The notes under the pieces: model-generated
Told to the model about the DNA's origin: nothing
The model's database searches: none
What the model saw: the letters and a program-made list of their open reading frames with translations, nothing else
Translations under genes and position numbers: made by a program
Source: an uncultured Eubacterium sp.
Lineage (GTDB): Bacteria > Bacillota > Clostridia > Lachnospirales > Lachnospiraceae
Assembly (NCBI GenBank): GCA_910589595.1
Contig: CAJUTM010000013.1
Span: forward strand, 14,538-78,537
DNA: 64,000 bases
Direction of reading: 5' to 3'
In this document: piece by piece, positions 23,515 to 32,134 of the stretch
How positions within the stretch are numbered: the stretch's first letter is position 1
Layout: each line of letters starts with the position of its first letter

Positions 23515-25113
23515 TTACAATCCAACCATCTTTACATCCGCGCCGTCGCGGACAAACCGGCAATGCGATACCGATTCATGCTGAATTTTCTTTACGTCTT
23601 TGACGACAATTTCAACACCCTGATAGACGACATTGTCAACGCGGATACACGCTTTTTTATTCTTTTCGATACGTCGTAGCAAACGTTCTCTTTCTTCTTT
23701 CTTTTCCCGTATCTGTTTCACCAGTTCCGGTTTTTCGATTGTCGCACTTTTCAGGTACTTTTTCTGCTCCGGCGTAATCTCCTGCTTTTTTGCCAGTTTT
23801 TCCTTTACTTTATGGACAATCTGTTCTATTTTCTGCAGAGCCTTTTCCGCCTCTGTGATTTCCTCTTTCAAATCGTTCGTGCGGACAATCAGCTCTTTTT
23901 CCGAGATAATTTCTATTTTCGTCGCAGCTCCCATCGTCGAGCCGAGATTGGTAACGCTTATATCGGCATATGTCTTCACACTGCCGCCGTTAATCTGTCC
24001 TTTTTTCCCGAGAACTTCTATTTTCTCCTGACAGGATACCTGACTGTGCAAAATGGCGTCTGAGCGGAGACTTCCTTTACAAACGACTTTGCTGTTCTCT
24101 AAAAATTTGGCGGTAATATTTCCCTCTGCCTCCAGTGTGCCACGGTCTGCCCCCTGCATGCCGCGCTTTAAGACGATGTTTCCTCCGGATATGAGAGTCG
24201 CGCCCTCGACAACGCCGTTGACGATAATATCTCCCTCCGCCTTTATGGCGAAGCCCGTATTGACATTTCCCGCCACTTCTACCGTTCCCTTGTATTCGAT
24301 ATCTCCCGTAGAAGCATCTACATTGGCGGGAACGTGATAGACATTAGATACCATTACCATATCTTCAACCAGTGTGACATGTCCCGAAACATCCGAGTAA
24401 ATATGCAGCTGGTCTTCCGACAATGTTATGTTGCGTCCAAAACGCAAGTGCCTTACTTTCACTTTCTTCGGGGGAATTGGCTTGCCCAGCACGGAGACAC
24501 CCGCCTTTCCGCGATAAGCCGGCGTCAGGGTTGCCAGTTTATCTCCTGCCTGAACAGATTTAATATTCCCCAGTTGGTGAAAATCTACACTGCCATCTTC
24601 CTTTAACTTTGGTTTCGCCGTCGTATTGATATCAAAAAAATACTGTATCTTCGCACTGTGTCCCTGTACCGGAGGCGTCGCCTCCGCCATAATATATTCA
24701 CGTCCGTATTCGTGGTGCTCCAGAAAATGCCGTATCGCCTTTTTCTTTATGCCGTGACAGACTCCCGCATGCTTTAAATCGCTGATAATATCCTCTTCCG
24801 TAAGCGATGCGCCGCCCGTTGAGGGCGGATAGAAACGGACAAAGGCACGCTCTCCCATCGGGGTGATGGAGACCAGACATTTCTCGCTCTCCGGAATAAT
24901 CTCCCCCTCTTTTAAAAGGAGCGGACTGTCAAACTCCAGATTCTTAATATATTGGTCAATTGCCACCTCATCATAATCGGGAAAGGATATCATGTCCAGA
25001 TAGTTCATAACATCTTCTACCGTAAACATATTTCCATCTACTTCCGGTGGAAATACTTTCATCCACATTTTGCCATCTTCGTGAAGCAATTGAAAATAAC
25101 CGTTGGCCGCCAT
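23515..25113 (-). CDS. FapA-like DUF342 protein
   Basis: 532 residues of the DUF342/FapA family: N-terminal mixed domain, then a right-handed beta-helix from about 170 to 390 built of short repeats (DVSGHVTLVEDMVMVSNVY, GDIEYKGTVEVAGNV, GDIIVNGVVEGATLISGGNIVLKRGMQGADRG), and a C-terminal coiled coil (about 410-480). Such proteins are common in polar-growth or motility loci; one links cell envelope and signalling in Vibrio, but the role in Firmicutes is not established. It follows sigD by 72 bases, and the start is fixed by GGAGGATAAGT. Confidence 0.82.
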   Translation of the reverse strand: MAANGYFQLLHEDGKMWMKVFPPEVDGNMFTVEDVMNYLDMISFPDYDEVAIDQYIKNLEFDSPLLLKEGEIIPESEKCLVSITPMGERAFVRFYPPSTGGASLTEEDIISDLKHAGVCHGIKKKAIRHFLEHHEYGREYIMAEATPPVQGHSAKIQYFFDINTTAKPKLKEDGSVDFHQLGNIKSVQAGDKLATLTPAYRGKAGVSVLGKPIPPKKVKVRHLRFGRNITLSEDQLHIYSDVSGHVTLVEDMVMVSNVYHVPANVDASTGDIEYKGTVEVAGNVNTGFAIKAEGDIIVNGVVEGATLISGGNIVLKRGMQGADRGTLEAEGNITAKFLENSKVVCKGSLRSDAILHSQVSCQEKIEVLGKKGQINGGSVKTYADISVTNLGSTMGAATKIEIISEKELIVRTNDLKEEITEAEKALQKIEQIVHKVKEKLAKKQEITPEQKKYLKSATIEKPELVKQIREKKEERERLLRRIEKNKKACIRVDNVVYQGVEIVVKDVKKIQHESVSHCRFVRDGADVKMVGL

Positions 25114-25185
25114 ACTTATCCTCCTGCATTTTGTAAATCAAAGAGTTCGGCCCAAAAGGTATTCCACCTCCTGAGCCTGCTAATT

Positions 25186-25950
25186 TCAAAATAAATTAAG
25201 CAAATCAACCGAATCGCCTAACTGTACTTTAATTTTCTGTAACGCCTTTGTGTGTAACTGCGAAACACGGGATTCCGACACCGACAAAATCTCACTAATC
25301 TCCTTTAGTGTCAGCTCCTCATAATAATATAACGTAATTACTTTCTGCTCTTTCTCCGTTAAAGTCCTGAGAGCCTCAACAAGCATCTCCTTTAGTTCCT
25401 GTTTTTGTATCGCATTCTCCGGCTGCTGAAATTTGGTGCCGAAAGTCTCGATACGACCTTCGCTTCCCTGTTCCAGATAGTCGTCTAAAGAAACCAGATT
25501 GGTAAATTCTGCCTCGGTTTTCCAATTTTCATATTCGTCTAATGTTATACCAAGCTCGTCCGCCACTTCCTGCGGGGTAGCGGCACGTCCATATTCGCTT
25601 TCCAGTTTGGCCACGGCGGTATCCATCCGCTTCTGTTTCTGGCGCAGCGTCCTCGGAATCCAGTCCATTTTCCGGATTTGGTCAAGAATGGCACCGCGAA
25701 TACGCAGACTTGCATAAGTCTCAAATTTAACATTTTTAGCCATATCATATTTGTCAATGGCGTCAATCAGACCGAAAATACCATACCCCACTAAATCATC
25801 ATATTCCACCGTATATCCCAAATACATACTAAGACGTCCGGCCACCAGATTCACTACGTTGGCATACTCCAAAATCAATTGTTCGCGTAGTTCGGGAGTT
25901 TTGGCCACATGATACCGGTCCCATAATTTATTTCTGTCCGCTTCCCTCAT
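25186..25950 (-). CDS. sigD: RNA polymerase sigma-28 factor (SigD/FliA/WhiG)
   Basis: 254 residues. Region 2 (YDDLVGYGIFGLIDAIDKYD and the -10 recognition helix FETYASLRIRGAILDQIRKMDWIPRTLRQK), region 3 (AATPQEVADELGITLDEYE) and region 4 with the helix-turn-helix LTLKEISEILSVSESRVSQLHTKALQKI. It directs RNA polymerase to late flagellar and chemotaxis promoters. It lies near the promoter-distal end of the cluster as in B. subtilis, so the transcript must be long before sigma is made. Its antagonist FlgM is not in this window. Confidence 0.96.
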   Translation of the reverse strand: MREADRNKLWDRYHVAKTPELREQLILEYANVVNLVAGRLSMYLGYTVEYDDLVGYGIFGLIDAIDKYDMAKNVKFETYASLRIRGAILDQIRKMDWIPRTLRQKQKRMDTAVAKLESEYGRAATPQEVADELGITLDEYENWKTEAEFTNLVSLDDYLEQGSEGRIETFGTKFQQPENAIQKQELKEMLVEALRTLTEKEQKVITLYYYEELTLKEISEILSVSESRVSQLHTKALQKIKVQLGDSVDLLNLF

Positions 25951-25966
25951 CTGCTACGTCCTTTCC

Positions 25967-26293
25967 CTATCCATTTCTATTCGCTTCCTCCGCTTCCGGA
26001 ACCTCCTGCTTTTCTGCCTCTTCCGCTTCCATCGCTTCGCGCTCTTCCTGCTCCCTGCGCGCCTGCTCCTCTGCTTCTCTCCGCTTGCGCTCTGCCTCGA
26101 CCATGGCAAGATGTTCTGCCTGTACACGTCCGACGATTTGCGCTGCAATCTGTCCGATAATATAAAAAACAATGAGCACGATGAGCAATGTAATCAAACT
26201 GTATTGCACCGGCCAACCTTGTACTACGCTCAAAATGCAGCACACCAAACCGGCCGCCAGCATAACCAATGCAGGAATATACCTATATTTCAC
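25967..26293 (-). CDS. Small two-helix membrane protein between cheD and sigD
   Basis: 108 residues: two close membrane helices (about 5-25 and 31-55) followed by a long charged coiled coil made mostly of Glu, Arg and Ala (about 57-98). Not recognised as a named family. Start at GTG 26293, which has AGAGAGG eight bases upstream, rather than the GTG three codons earlier. It lies 14 bases after cheD. By architecture it may tether a partner to the membrane; nothing more can be said. Confidence 0.6.
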   Translation of the reverse strand: MKYRYIPALVMLAAGLVCCILSVVQGWPVQYSLITLLIVLIVFYIIGQIAAQIVGRVQAEHLAMVEAERKRREAEEQARREQEEREAMEAEEAEKQEVPEAEEANRNG

Positions 26294-26306
26294 ATTAAGC
26301 ACCTCT

Positions 26307-26792
26307 CTAGATTTCCAATTTACCTTTTCCCACGACTCTAATCTTTAACGAGCCGTTTTCCGGACAAAACACAATGGTTCTCCCATAATGCTCCCCAACA
26401 TGTTCTGCCCTTATCGGGATGTTATGCGTCTTTAAAAACCCGCGGACTGCATTGACATTCTGTTCTCCGATATTAAGCGCCTCGCTTTGTGACTCAAACG
26501 CAAACATCTTCGCACCGCCCGCTATTTTCGAATACATGTGCGTCGGGTCGGCTCCCCGCTTCAGCATCTCCTGAAACATATCTTCCAGACAGGTGTCCGC
26601 AAATTTCCTGCGATTTCCCTCTTCGTTGTTCCATTTCAATTTTGTGCTATCTGGCAGCATAATATGTGCCATTCCACACAACCCCGAAATTTCATCGCAT
26701 AAGACAACTCCGATACACGAGCCTAAACCAACCGTACTTATCCGCTCCGGTGAATTACATATTTTGTAATCCGCCATTCTCACACGTATCAT
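26307..26792 (-). CDS. cheD: Chemoreceptor glutamine deamidase CheD
   Basis: 161 residues. The catalytic set Thr20, Cys26 (GLGSCIGV) and His43 (MAHIMLP) is intact, matching Thr21/Cys27/His44 of the Thermotoga enzyme. CheD converts receptor Gln to Glu and binds CheC where that exists. Here the usual partner CheC is not present in the cluster. It lies 7 bases after cheW. The ribosome site is weak. Confidence 0.95.
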   Translation of the reverse strand: MIRVRMADYKICNSPERISTVGLGSCIGVVLCDEISGLCGMAHIMLPDSTKLKWNNEEGNRRKFADTCLEDMFQEMLKRGADPTHMYSKIAGGAKMFAFESQSEALNIGEQNVNAVRGFLKTHNIPIRAEHVGEHYGRTIVFCPENGSLKIRVVGKGKLEI

Positions 26793-26799
26793 GATTACG

Positions 26800-27270
26800 T
26801 CACGCTTCTTTCTTATCCTCTACGACTGCCACAATATCTAACAGAGAGATTAGACTTTCATCACTCTTTTTACCGATACCGGACAAAAATGATGCATTTT
26901 CTTCATCTAACTTAAAGGCAGGCTTTTCTATCTTTCTCGGGTCCAGATTTACTACCTCCTGCACCTCATCTACAATGAAACCAATCATCGACTGGTCTTC
27001 CGTGCGAATAATAATAATACGGGTTGCATTGGCATAGACATCATCTTCCAGTCCGAACTTTCTTCTCAGACTCATAATCGGAACTACTTCTCCACGCAGG
27101 TTAATTACCCCTACATAATAACTCTGTGATTTCGGCACACGGGTAATTCTCTGCATACGGACAATATTATCCACATATGAAATGTCGATTCCGTACTGTT
27201 CATCTCCCAGTTTCACAACGATGTACTGTATCTCTTCTACGGATTCCATTCCTGTCATATACTCTTCCAT
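26800..27270 (-). CDS. cheW: Chemotaxis coupling protein CheW
   Basis: 156 residues with one CheW (SH3-like) domain: YIVVKLGDEQYGIDISYVDNIVR, YYVGVINLRGEVVPIMSLRRKFG, and GFIVDEVQEVV. Couples membrane receptors to CheA at the pole. Start behind AGGAGGTGCTGAC, 11 bases after cheA. Confidence 0.96.
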   Translation of the reverse strand: MEEYMTGMESVEEIQYIVVKLGDEQYGIDISYVDNIVRMQRITRVPKSQSYYVGVINLRGEVVPIMSLRRKFGLEDDVYANATRIIIIRTEDQSMIGFIVDEVQEVVNLDPRKIEKPAFKLDEENASFLSGIGKKSDESLISLLDIVAVVEDKKEA

Positions 27271-27281
27271 GTCAGCACCTC

Positions 27282-29357
27282 CTAAATCAATGTATTGGTA
27301 TCAAGGATTAAAGCAACTTCGCCATCTCCCAATATCGTCGCACCACTAAACAATTTATCATTGGTTATATACCGTCCCAATGATTTAATTACCGTCTCCT
27401 GCTGGCCAATCAGGTTATCAATAATCAGACCGACCTGCTGGTCGCCTTTCTGCATAATTACTACAAGCAGATTCTCCGGCTCAACTTCCGGCTCCGGAAT
27501 ATCCAGAAGCTGCTGCAAACGCAAAATAGGAATGACATGCCCGCGAAGATTAATAACTTCTTTTGACTGCACAAAACTGATTTCATCTTTTCCAATATCT
27601 TCAATACCATTAATACTGCCAAGTGGAATCGCATATTTCTCCTCACCCACTTCAACCATGAGCGCCTGAATAATCGCCAGCGTCAACGGCAGTTGGATGG
27701 TAAATGTACTTCCCTCTCCCGCTATCGTCTTGGCGCTGATATTTCCTCCTAAAGCTTCGATTTTCGTCTTGACAACATCCAGACCAACGCCGCGGCCGGA
27801 TACGTCCGTAATCTGGTCAGCCGTTGAAAAACTAGGCTGAAAGAGCAAATCAATAAAGTCTTTATCTTTCATCGTCTCTGCCTGTTTTTCCGTAATCGTT
27901 CCCTTATCAATCGCCTTTTTACGAACTTTATCTACATCAATGCCGGCGCCGTCGTCACGCACTTCAATTACGACATTGTTACCGTCCTGATAGGCATCCA
28001 GAAAAATGGAGCCGACTTCCGGCTTGCCAAGGCGGATACGTTCTTCATTGCTCTCCAGACCATGGTCGGCCGAGTTGCGGAGCAAATGCATGAGCGGGTC
28101 GCCAATTTCGTCAATAACGGTACGGTCAAGCTCCGTCTCTTCACCGCTCATATACAATTCCATCTTTTTATCCAGTTTACGGTTCAAATCACGTATCATA
28201 CGAGGAAAACGATTGACTACGCTGTCGATTGGCACCATGCGGACTTTCATAACGGACTCGTGCAGATTTGTCGTAACACGCTCCAGATATTCAATCTGCT
28301 CGTGGAATGTCTGGTTGTTCTCCGGCTGTACAAGCATATCGCCAGCGCTGACAGACACCAGACCATTTTTGGCAATAATCAACTCGCTCACCAGATTCAT
28401 AAGAATGTCCAATTTGTCGATGTCGACACGAACTGAGCGGCTTCCCACTTTGCCTTTGGCTGCCTTCTTCGGTTTTTCCTGTACTTCCTCCACCTTTTTC
28501 TCCGGCTTCTCCACTGTCTTTTCCGCCGTATCCTCCGGTTGTTCCTCTTGTTTGATTTCCGGAACTTCAAAATCATCTATGTAAACATCGGCAATCTCCG
28601 ATACGCTGCAAATCAACTGCTTTATGTCTTCTTTCGTATCCGAGGAAGCCAAAATCCAACTGAAATCAAAATCAAACTCTTCGTCTTCTATCTGCTCCGT
28701 CGTCGGCACGGATTTGACAAGCTCGCCTTTATTTTCTACCGACTTAAATACCAGAAAAGCACGCGCTGATTTTAGAATACAACTTTCCTGCAAATATACG
28801 GTAATGCCATAGATATTTTTTCCCTCTTCTCTGGCCGACTGTATCCCCCGCACTTCCGATTCGGAAATCGTAATCTGACGGAACTTACATTTCTCTTCGT
28901 CGGTCAGTGTTTTCTCCTCTTCCTTTGCACTTCCTGCCGCCTCTTCTTTTTGTTGTTCCGGCTCTGTGCTTTTCTGCCCCTTTAACAATCCGTTCAAATC
29001 CTCAATGATATCTTCATTGTCTTCGGTTCCCTCATTTCCCTCCGTGGAAATTACTTCCAAATAGGACTCTAACGCATCCAGACCGCGGAACAGCACGTCG
29101 ATTAACTTTTCACTCGCCGTCATATTGCCGTTGCGAATCTCGGAAAACACATTTTCCAAATCGTGAGTCAGCCGCTGCATGCGGCTGAAGCCCATCGTTC
29201 CCGACATTCCTTTCAGCGTATGCGCAGCCCGGAAAATCTCGTTAATGGTATCTGCGTTATCCGGCTCTTTCTCCAACACTAACACGTGCTCATTCAGACT
29301 TTGCAGATGTTCTTTTGTCTCATCAATAAATAAATCAAGATATTGGCTCGTATCCAT
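27282..29357 (-). CDS. cheA: Chemotaxis histidine kinase CheA
   Basis: 691 residues. HPt domain with phosphorylated His46 (AAHTLKGMSGTMG), an acidic linker, a CheY/CheB-binding P2-like domain (about 155-255), linker, dimerisation helices (about 300-365), HATPase core with the N box (HLLRNSADHGLE), DDGAGID and GRGVGLDVV, then a CheW-like domain (TLAIIQALMV to the C-terminus). Cytoplasmic kinase passing phosphate to CheY and CheB. It lies 4 bases behind cheB. Confidence 0.97.
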   Translation of the reverse strand: MDTSQYLDLFIDETKEHLQSLNEHVLVLEKEPDNADTINEIFRAAHTLKGMSGTMGFSRMQRLTHDLENVFSEIRNGNMTASEKLIDVLFRGLDALESYLEVISTEGNEGTEDNEDIIEDLNGLLKGQKSTEPEQQKEEAAGSAKEEEKTLTDEEKCKFRQITISESEVRGIQSAREEGKNIYGITVYLQESCILKSARAFLVFKSVENKGELVKSVPTTEQIEDEEFDFDFSWILASSDTKEDIKQLICSVSEIADVYIDDFEVPEIKQEEQPEDTAEKTVEKPEKKVEEVQEKPKKAAKGKVGSRSVRVDIDKLDILMNLVSELIIAKNGLVSVSAGDMLVQPENNQTFHEQIEYLERVTTNLHESVMKVRMVPIDSVVNRFPRMIRDLNRKLDKKMELYMSGEETELDRTVIDEIGDPLMHLLRNSADHGLESNEERIRLGKPEVGSIFLDAYQDGNNVVIEVRDDGAGIDVDKVRKKAIDKGTITEKQAETMKDKDFIDLLFQPSFSTADQITDVSGRGVGLDVVKTKIEALGGNISAKTIAGEGSTFTIQLPLTLAIIQALMVEVGEEKYAIPLGSINGIEDIGKDEISFVQSKEVINLRGHVIPILRLQQLLDIPEPEVEPENLLVVIMQKGDQQVGLIIDNLIGQQETVIKSLGRYITNDKLFSGATILGDGEVALILDTNTLI

Positions 29358-29361
29358 CTTC

Positions 29362-30423
29362 TCACACTCCTAATTGTTTTATCATGGCGTTGGCCACCTC
29401 ATCCAGTGGAACAACTTCATTTACTATACCTGCCTTAGCTACTGCGCGGGGCATTCCATATACTACACAAGTTTCCTCATTCTGCGCCACCACTTTAATT
29501 TCTTTATACTGTTTTGCGTATTGAAGTCCTTTGCAGCCGTCTGCTCCCATGCCGGTCAGAACTCCGCACACGCACCTCTCCAGAGAAGTATCCGGCAGAG
29601 ATTCCAGAAAAATATCCGCACATGGCCGCAATCCTCCTCTGGCGGGTTTATCCGTCTCTGAAAGGACAAAAGTTCCTTTACCTCTCTCGATTAGCTCACA
29701 CTGTTTCCCTCCCTGCGCAATATACACGTTTCCGGCCTGAATAATCTCACCGTCTTCTGCTTCTTTGACGTGCAGCGGACTCATTACGTCCAGCCGCTTG
29801 GCAAGAGAATCCGTAAAACCGGCCGGCATATGCTGAATCACGACAACCGGATAGGGAAAATCCATGGGAAAGTACGGGAGTACCGATTGCAGGGCACGGG
29901 GCCCGCCGGTGGAAGAAGCAATCAGGACAAGCGTTCTGTCGTGTCCTTTCGCTCTCTTAATGCGTTTCCGCGGCAGATGGCTCCGGACTTCTTCTTTGCT
30001 CTCCTCCGCAGAGTCCACACGTAATCCGCATGCCAGATATATGCGCAGCAACAACTGTCTGCGAAAATCTTCCATTTCGTATCCGACGCTGCCATTCGGC
30101 TTCTTTACAAAATCAAAAGCACCTAACGCCAATGCCTCGATTGTCTCATTTGCACTTTCACTGGCAATAGAACTGACAATCAACACCGGAATATGTATGC
30201 GGTACTTGTTAAGCTCTTTCAGAAACTGAACGCCATTCATCTTCGGCATATTGATATCTACCAACAGAATGTCAAACTTCTCTCCCTGTAAAATCATTTC
30301 CAGCGCTTCTTTTCCATTTTCAGCGGCTTTGCCGGCTGTCAGCAGCTTATCTTTATTAATTATATCAGATAATACTCTTCTCATAAGTGCAGAGTCATCT
30401 ATTACTAATACTTTTTTTTCCAT
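29362..30423 (-). CDS. cheB: Chemotaxis methylesterase/response regulator CheB
   Basis: 353 residues. Receiver domain with Asp9/Asp10 and phosphorylated Asp56 (LLVDINMP), then the methylesterase with Ser171 (IASSTGG), His198 (VIQHMPAGFT) and Asp295 (LTGMGADG). Removes methyl groups from receptors when phosphorylated by CheA. The counterpart methyltransferase CheR is not encoded in this window. Confidence 0.96.
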   Translation of the reverse strand: MEKKVLVIDDSALMRRVLSDIINKDKLLTAGKAAENGKEALEMILQGEKFDILLVDINMPKMNGVQFLKELNKYRIHIPVLIVSSIASESANETIEALALGAFDFVKKPNGSVGYEMEDFRRQLLLRIYLACGLRVDSAEESKEEVRSHLPRKRIKRAKGHDRTLVLIASSTGGPRALQSVLPYFPMDFPYPVVVIQHMPAGFTDSLAKRLDVMSPLHVKEAEDGEIIQAGNVYIAQGGKQCELIERGKGTFVLSETDKPARGGLRPCADIFLESLPDTSLERCVCGVLTGMGADGCKGLQYAKQYKEIKVVAQNEETCVVYGMPRAVAKAGIVNEVVPLDEVANAMIKQLGV

Positions 30424-30427
30424 GGAG

Positions 30428-31183
30428 TTACCACTCCTTCCTCAACCTTCTTCTCTGCTCTTCAAAAACATATTTGACAACAATCTCCCGCTCTGCATCT
30501 TCTATATTGATAAACTCGCCGCGCACTTCAAAGGCAATCCGGCTTCCCTCATAATTCATACAGGCAATCACCCGCGCAAAAAAAGTGAGAGGCACAATAC
30601 CGCTTTTGAGAGAAAGAGGAAGCATCACTTCGACAACGGCTCCCCGTTCCAGTTGGTCCTTACCGTGAAACCGTAAGCCGCCGCCGCTGAGGTCAGAAAT
30701 CGTTCCCTCTTTCCAGTCTTTGGGAATTTCTTCAAGAGCAGCCATACATTGGTCTTTCTCCTCTTCTGTTTCCCACTTATCCGCCTGTATGCGCTCCCGA
30801 AGCTGCAGCTCCATGTCAGAAAGAAGCCTGTATTTAACAGGAAACATACAATCTAAGCGGTAAAACTTACGCCGTTGATATTTCGTCAGTTCAGTTAAAA
30901 ACAAAACTTCCATTACGTGCATGTTGTTCTCCGAATAACGCCTGCGGATTCTTGCCCGACACTGATACAAACCGGAATTAGTAAAAAAGCACAACTCATA
31001 GTCATCCCCCACCTCAAGAGGAATCACCCTGCTCTCCAATATCGGCATCGCTATTTTGGCCGTCCGCACGCCATCAAAATCAAGAAGCTGACTCCCGAAT
31101 TTGCGCTCCGACAGTTTCTGTCCTGTCGCACTCTTGCTATGTGTAAGCTCTATCCGGTCTCCAATCTTAAATGCTACTTTCAT
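30428..31183 (-). CDS. PilZ-type flagellar brake protein (YcgR-like)
   Basis: 251 residues: an N-terminal YcgR-type beta domain (about 1-100) and a C-terminal PilZ domain. The c-di-GMP motif appears as RRKFYRLDCMFPVKYR (about 105-121) and, further on, DLSGGGLRFHGK (about 165-176), which together fit RxxxR and D/NxSxxG. It would slow or stop the motor when c-di-GMP is high. It sits between flhG and cheB, five bases before cheB. Start behind GGAGGTTGTT. Confidence 0.9.
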   Translation of the reverse strand: MKVAFKIGDRIELTHSKSATGQKLSERKFGSQLLDFDGVRTAKIAMPILESRVIPLEVGDDYELCFFTNSGLYQCRARIRRRYSENNMHVMEVLFLTELTKYQRRKFYRLDCMFPVKYRLLSDMELQLRERIQADKWETEEEKDQCMAALEEIPKDWKEGTISDLSGGGLRFHGKDQLERGAVVEVMLPLSLKSGIVPLTFFARVIACMNYEGSRIAFEVRGEFINIEDAEREIVVKYVFEEQRRRLRKEW

Positions 31184-31214
31184 AACAACCTCCGTTCCTC
31201 TGTCTGCTTTCCCG

Positions 31215-32105
31215 CTAACGTTTAAATTTCATTCGTATCACATTGGAAAACAACTGCATAATACCGAAAACGTGCTCGCTTTCCTTTTCCTCATCTTCGA
31301 ACATATGCGCCATCTTTTGAATAAACTTTGCCGCCGCCGAATTCGGAGTTGTCATTGAGAGTGGTTCCTGCCTTACGACAGCCCTTTGCATATTGGTGTC
31401 ATAGGGAACGCCCCCCATATATTCTATCTCTATATTCAAAAATTTATTAACTACAACTCCTAACTTGTCAAATAACTTATCCGCATCCCTGCTGTTCCGC
31501 ACCTGATTGGCAACCATCTTCACCGACGTTTTGCCCGGTTTATAAGAAGAACTGGCATTCATTGATTTGAGAAGCGCATAGGCGTCGGTGATAGACGTCG
31601 GCTCCGGTGTGACAACTAACAATACCTCGGCGCTGGCCGCCACAAATTCCAGAACAGAATCGCTAATTCCCGCTCCCGTATCAACAATAATGAAATCCGC
31701 CAGACGGTCTAAATCGTACATCTTGTTGATTAACTGAAAAACCTGCTCCCTTGTCAGATTCGCCATTTCCTTAATGCCGGAACCACCGGAAATAAAACCG
31801 ATGCCCTCCGGTCCATATGTAATAATATCTTTGATGTCTTTTCCCCGGAACATTAAATCCGATAAATTATATTGAGGGCGTACCCCCAACATAATTTCGA
31901 TATTCGCCAAGCCAAAATCGGCATCCAAAACAATCACTTTTTTCCCCATGCGCTGGAGCTGAATCGCCAGATTAACCGATATACTTGTCTTTCCAACTCC
32001 CCCTTTTCCTGAGGTGACAGTGATGACACGAGCGTTATTTTTATTTGCAGCAGCTTCAAGCTCCTGCTTCTTTATAATATTTCTCAATTTCTCTGCCTGA
32101 TCCAT
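31215..32105 (-). CDS. flhG: Flagellar number/placement ATPase FlhG (YlxH, MinD-like)
   Basis: About 296 residues. Deviant Walker A motif SGKGGVGKT (32-40), switch I/II regions with LDADFGLANIEIMLG and VDTGAGISDSVL, and an N-terminal helix MDQAEKLRNIIKKQE that in FlhG activates the FlhF GTPase. A C-terminal amphipathic end (about LFSNVIRMKFKR) would bind the membrane. Start chosen at MDQAEK; the ten upstream codons lie in an overlap with flhF's end. Confidence 0.93.
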   Translation of the reverse strand: MDQAEKLRNIIKKQELEAAANKNNARVITVTSGKGGVGKTSISVNLAIQLQRMGKKVIVLDADFGLANIEIMLGVRPQYNLSDLMFRGKDIKDIITYGPEGIGFISGGSGIKEMANLTREQVFQLINKMYDLDRLADFIIVDTGAGISDSVLEFVAASAEVLLVVTPEPTSITDAYALLKSMNASSSYKPGKTSVKMVANQVRNSRDADKLFDKLGVVVNKFLNIEIEYMGGVPYDTNMQRAVVRQEPLSMTTPNSAAAKFIQKMAHMFEDEEKESEHVFGIMQLFSNVIRMKFKR

Positions 32106-32134
32106 GGTACACCTGCCTTTCCAAATCACTGTCA

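Noticed and set aside
23190..23525. 111-codon frame overlapping the small fla/che protein
   Set aside because: The frame at 23185-23493 has the good ribosome site and a sensible composition; the overlapping one is Arg/Gln-rich and has none.
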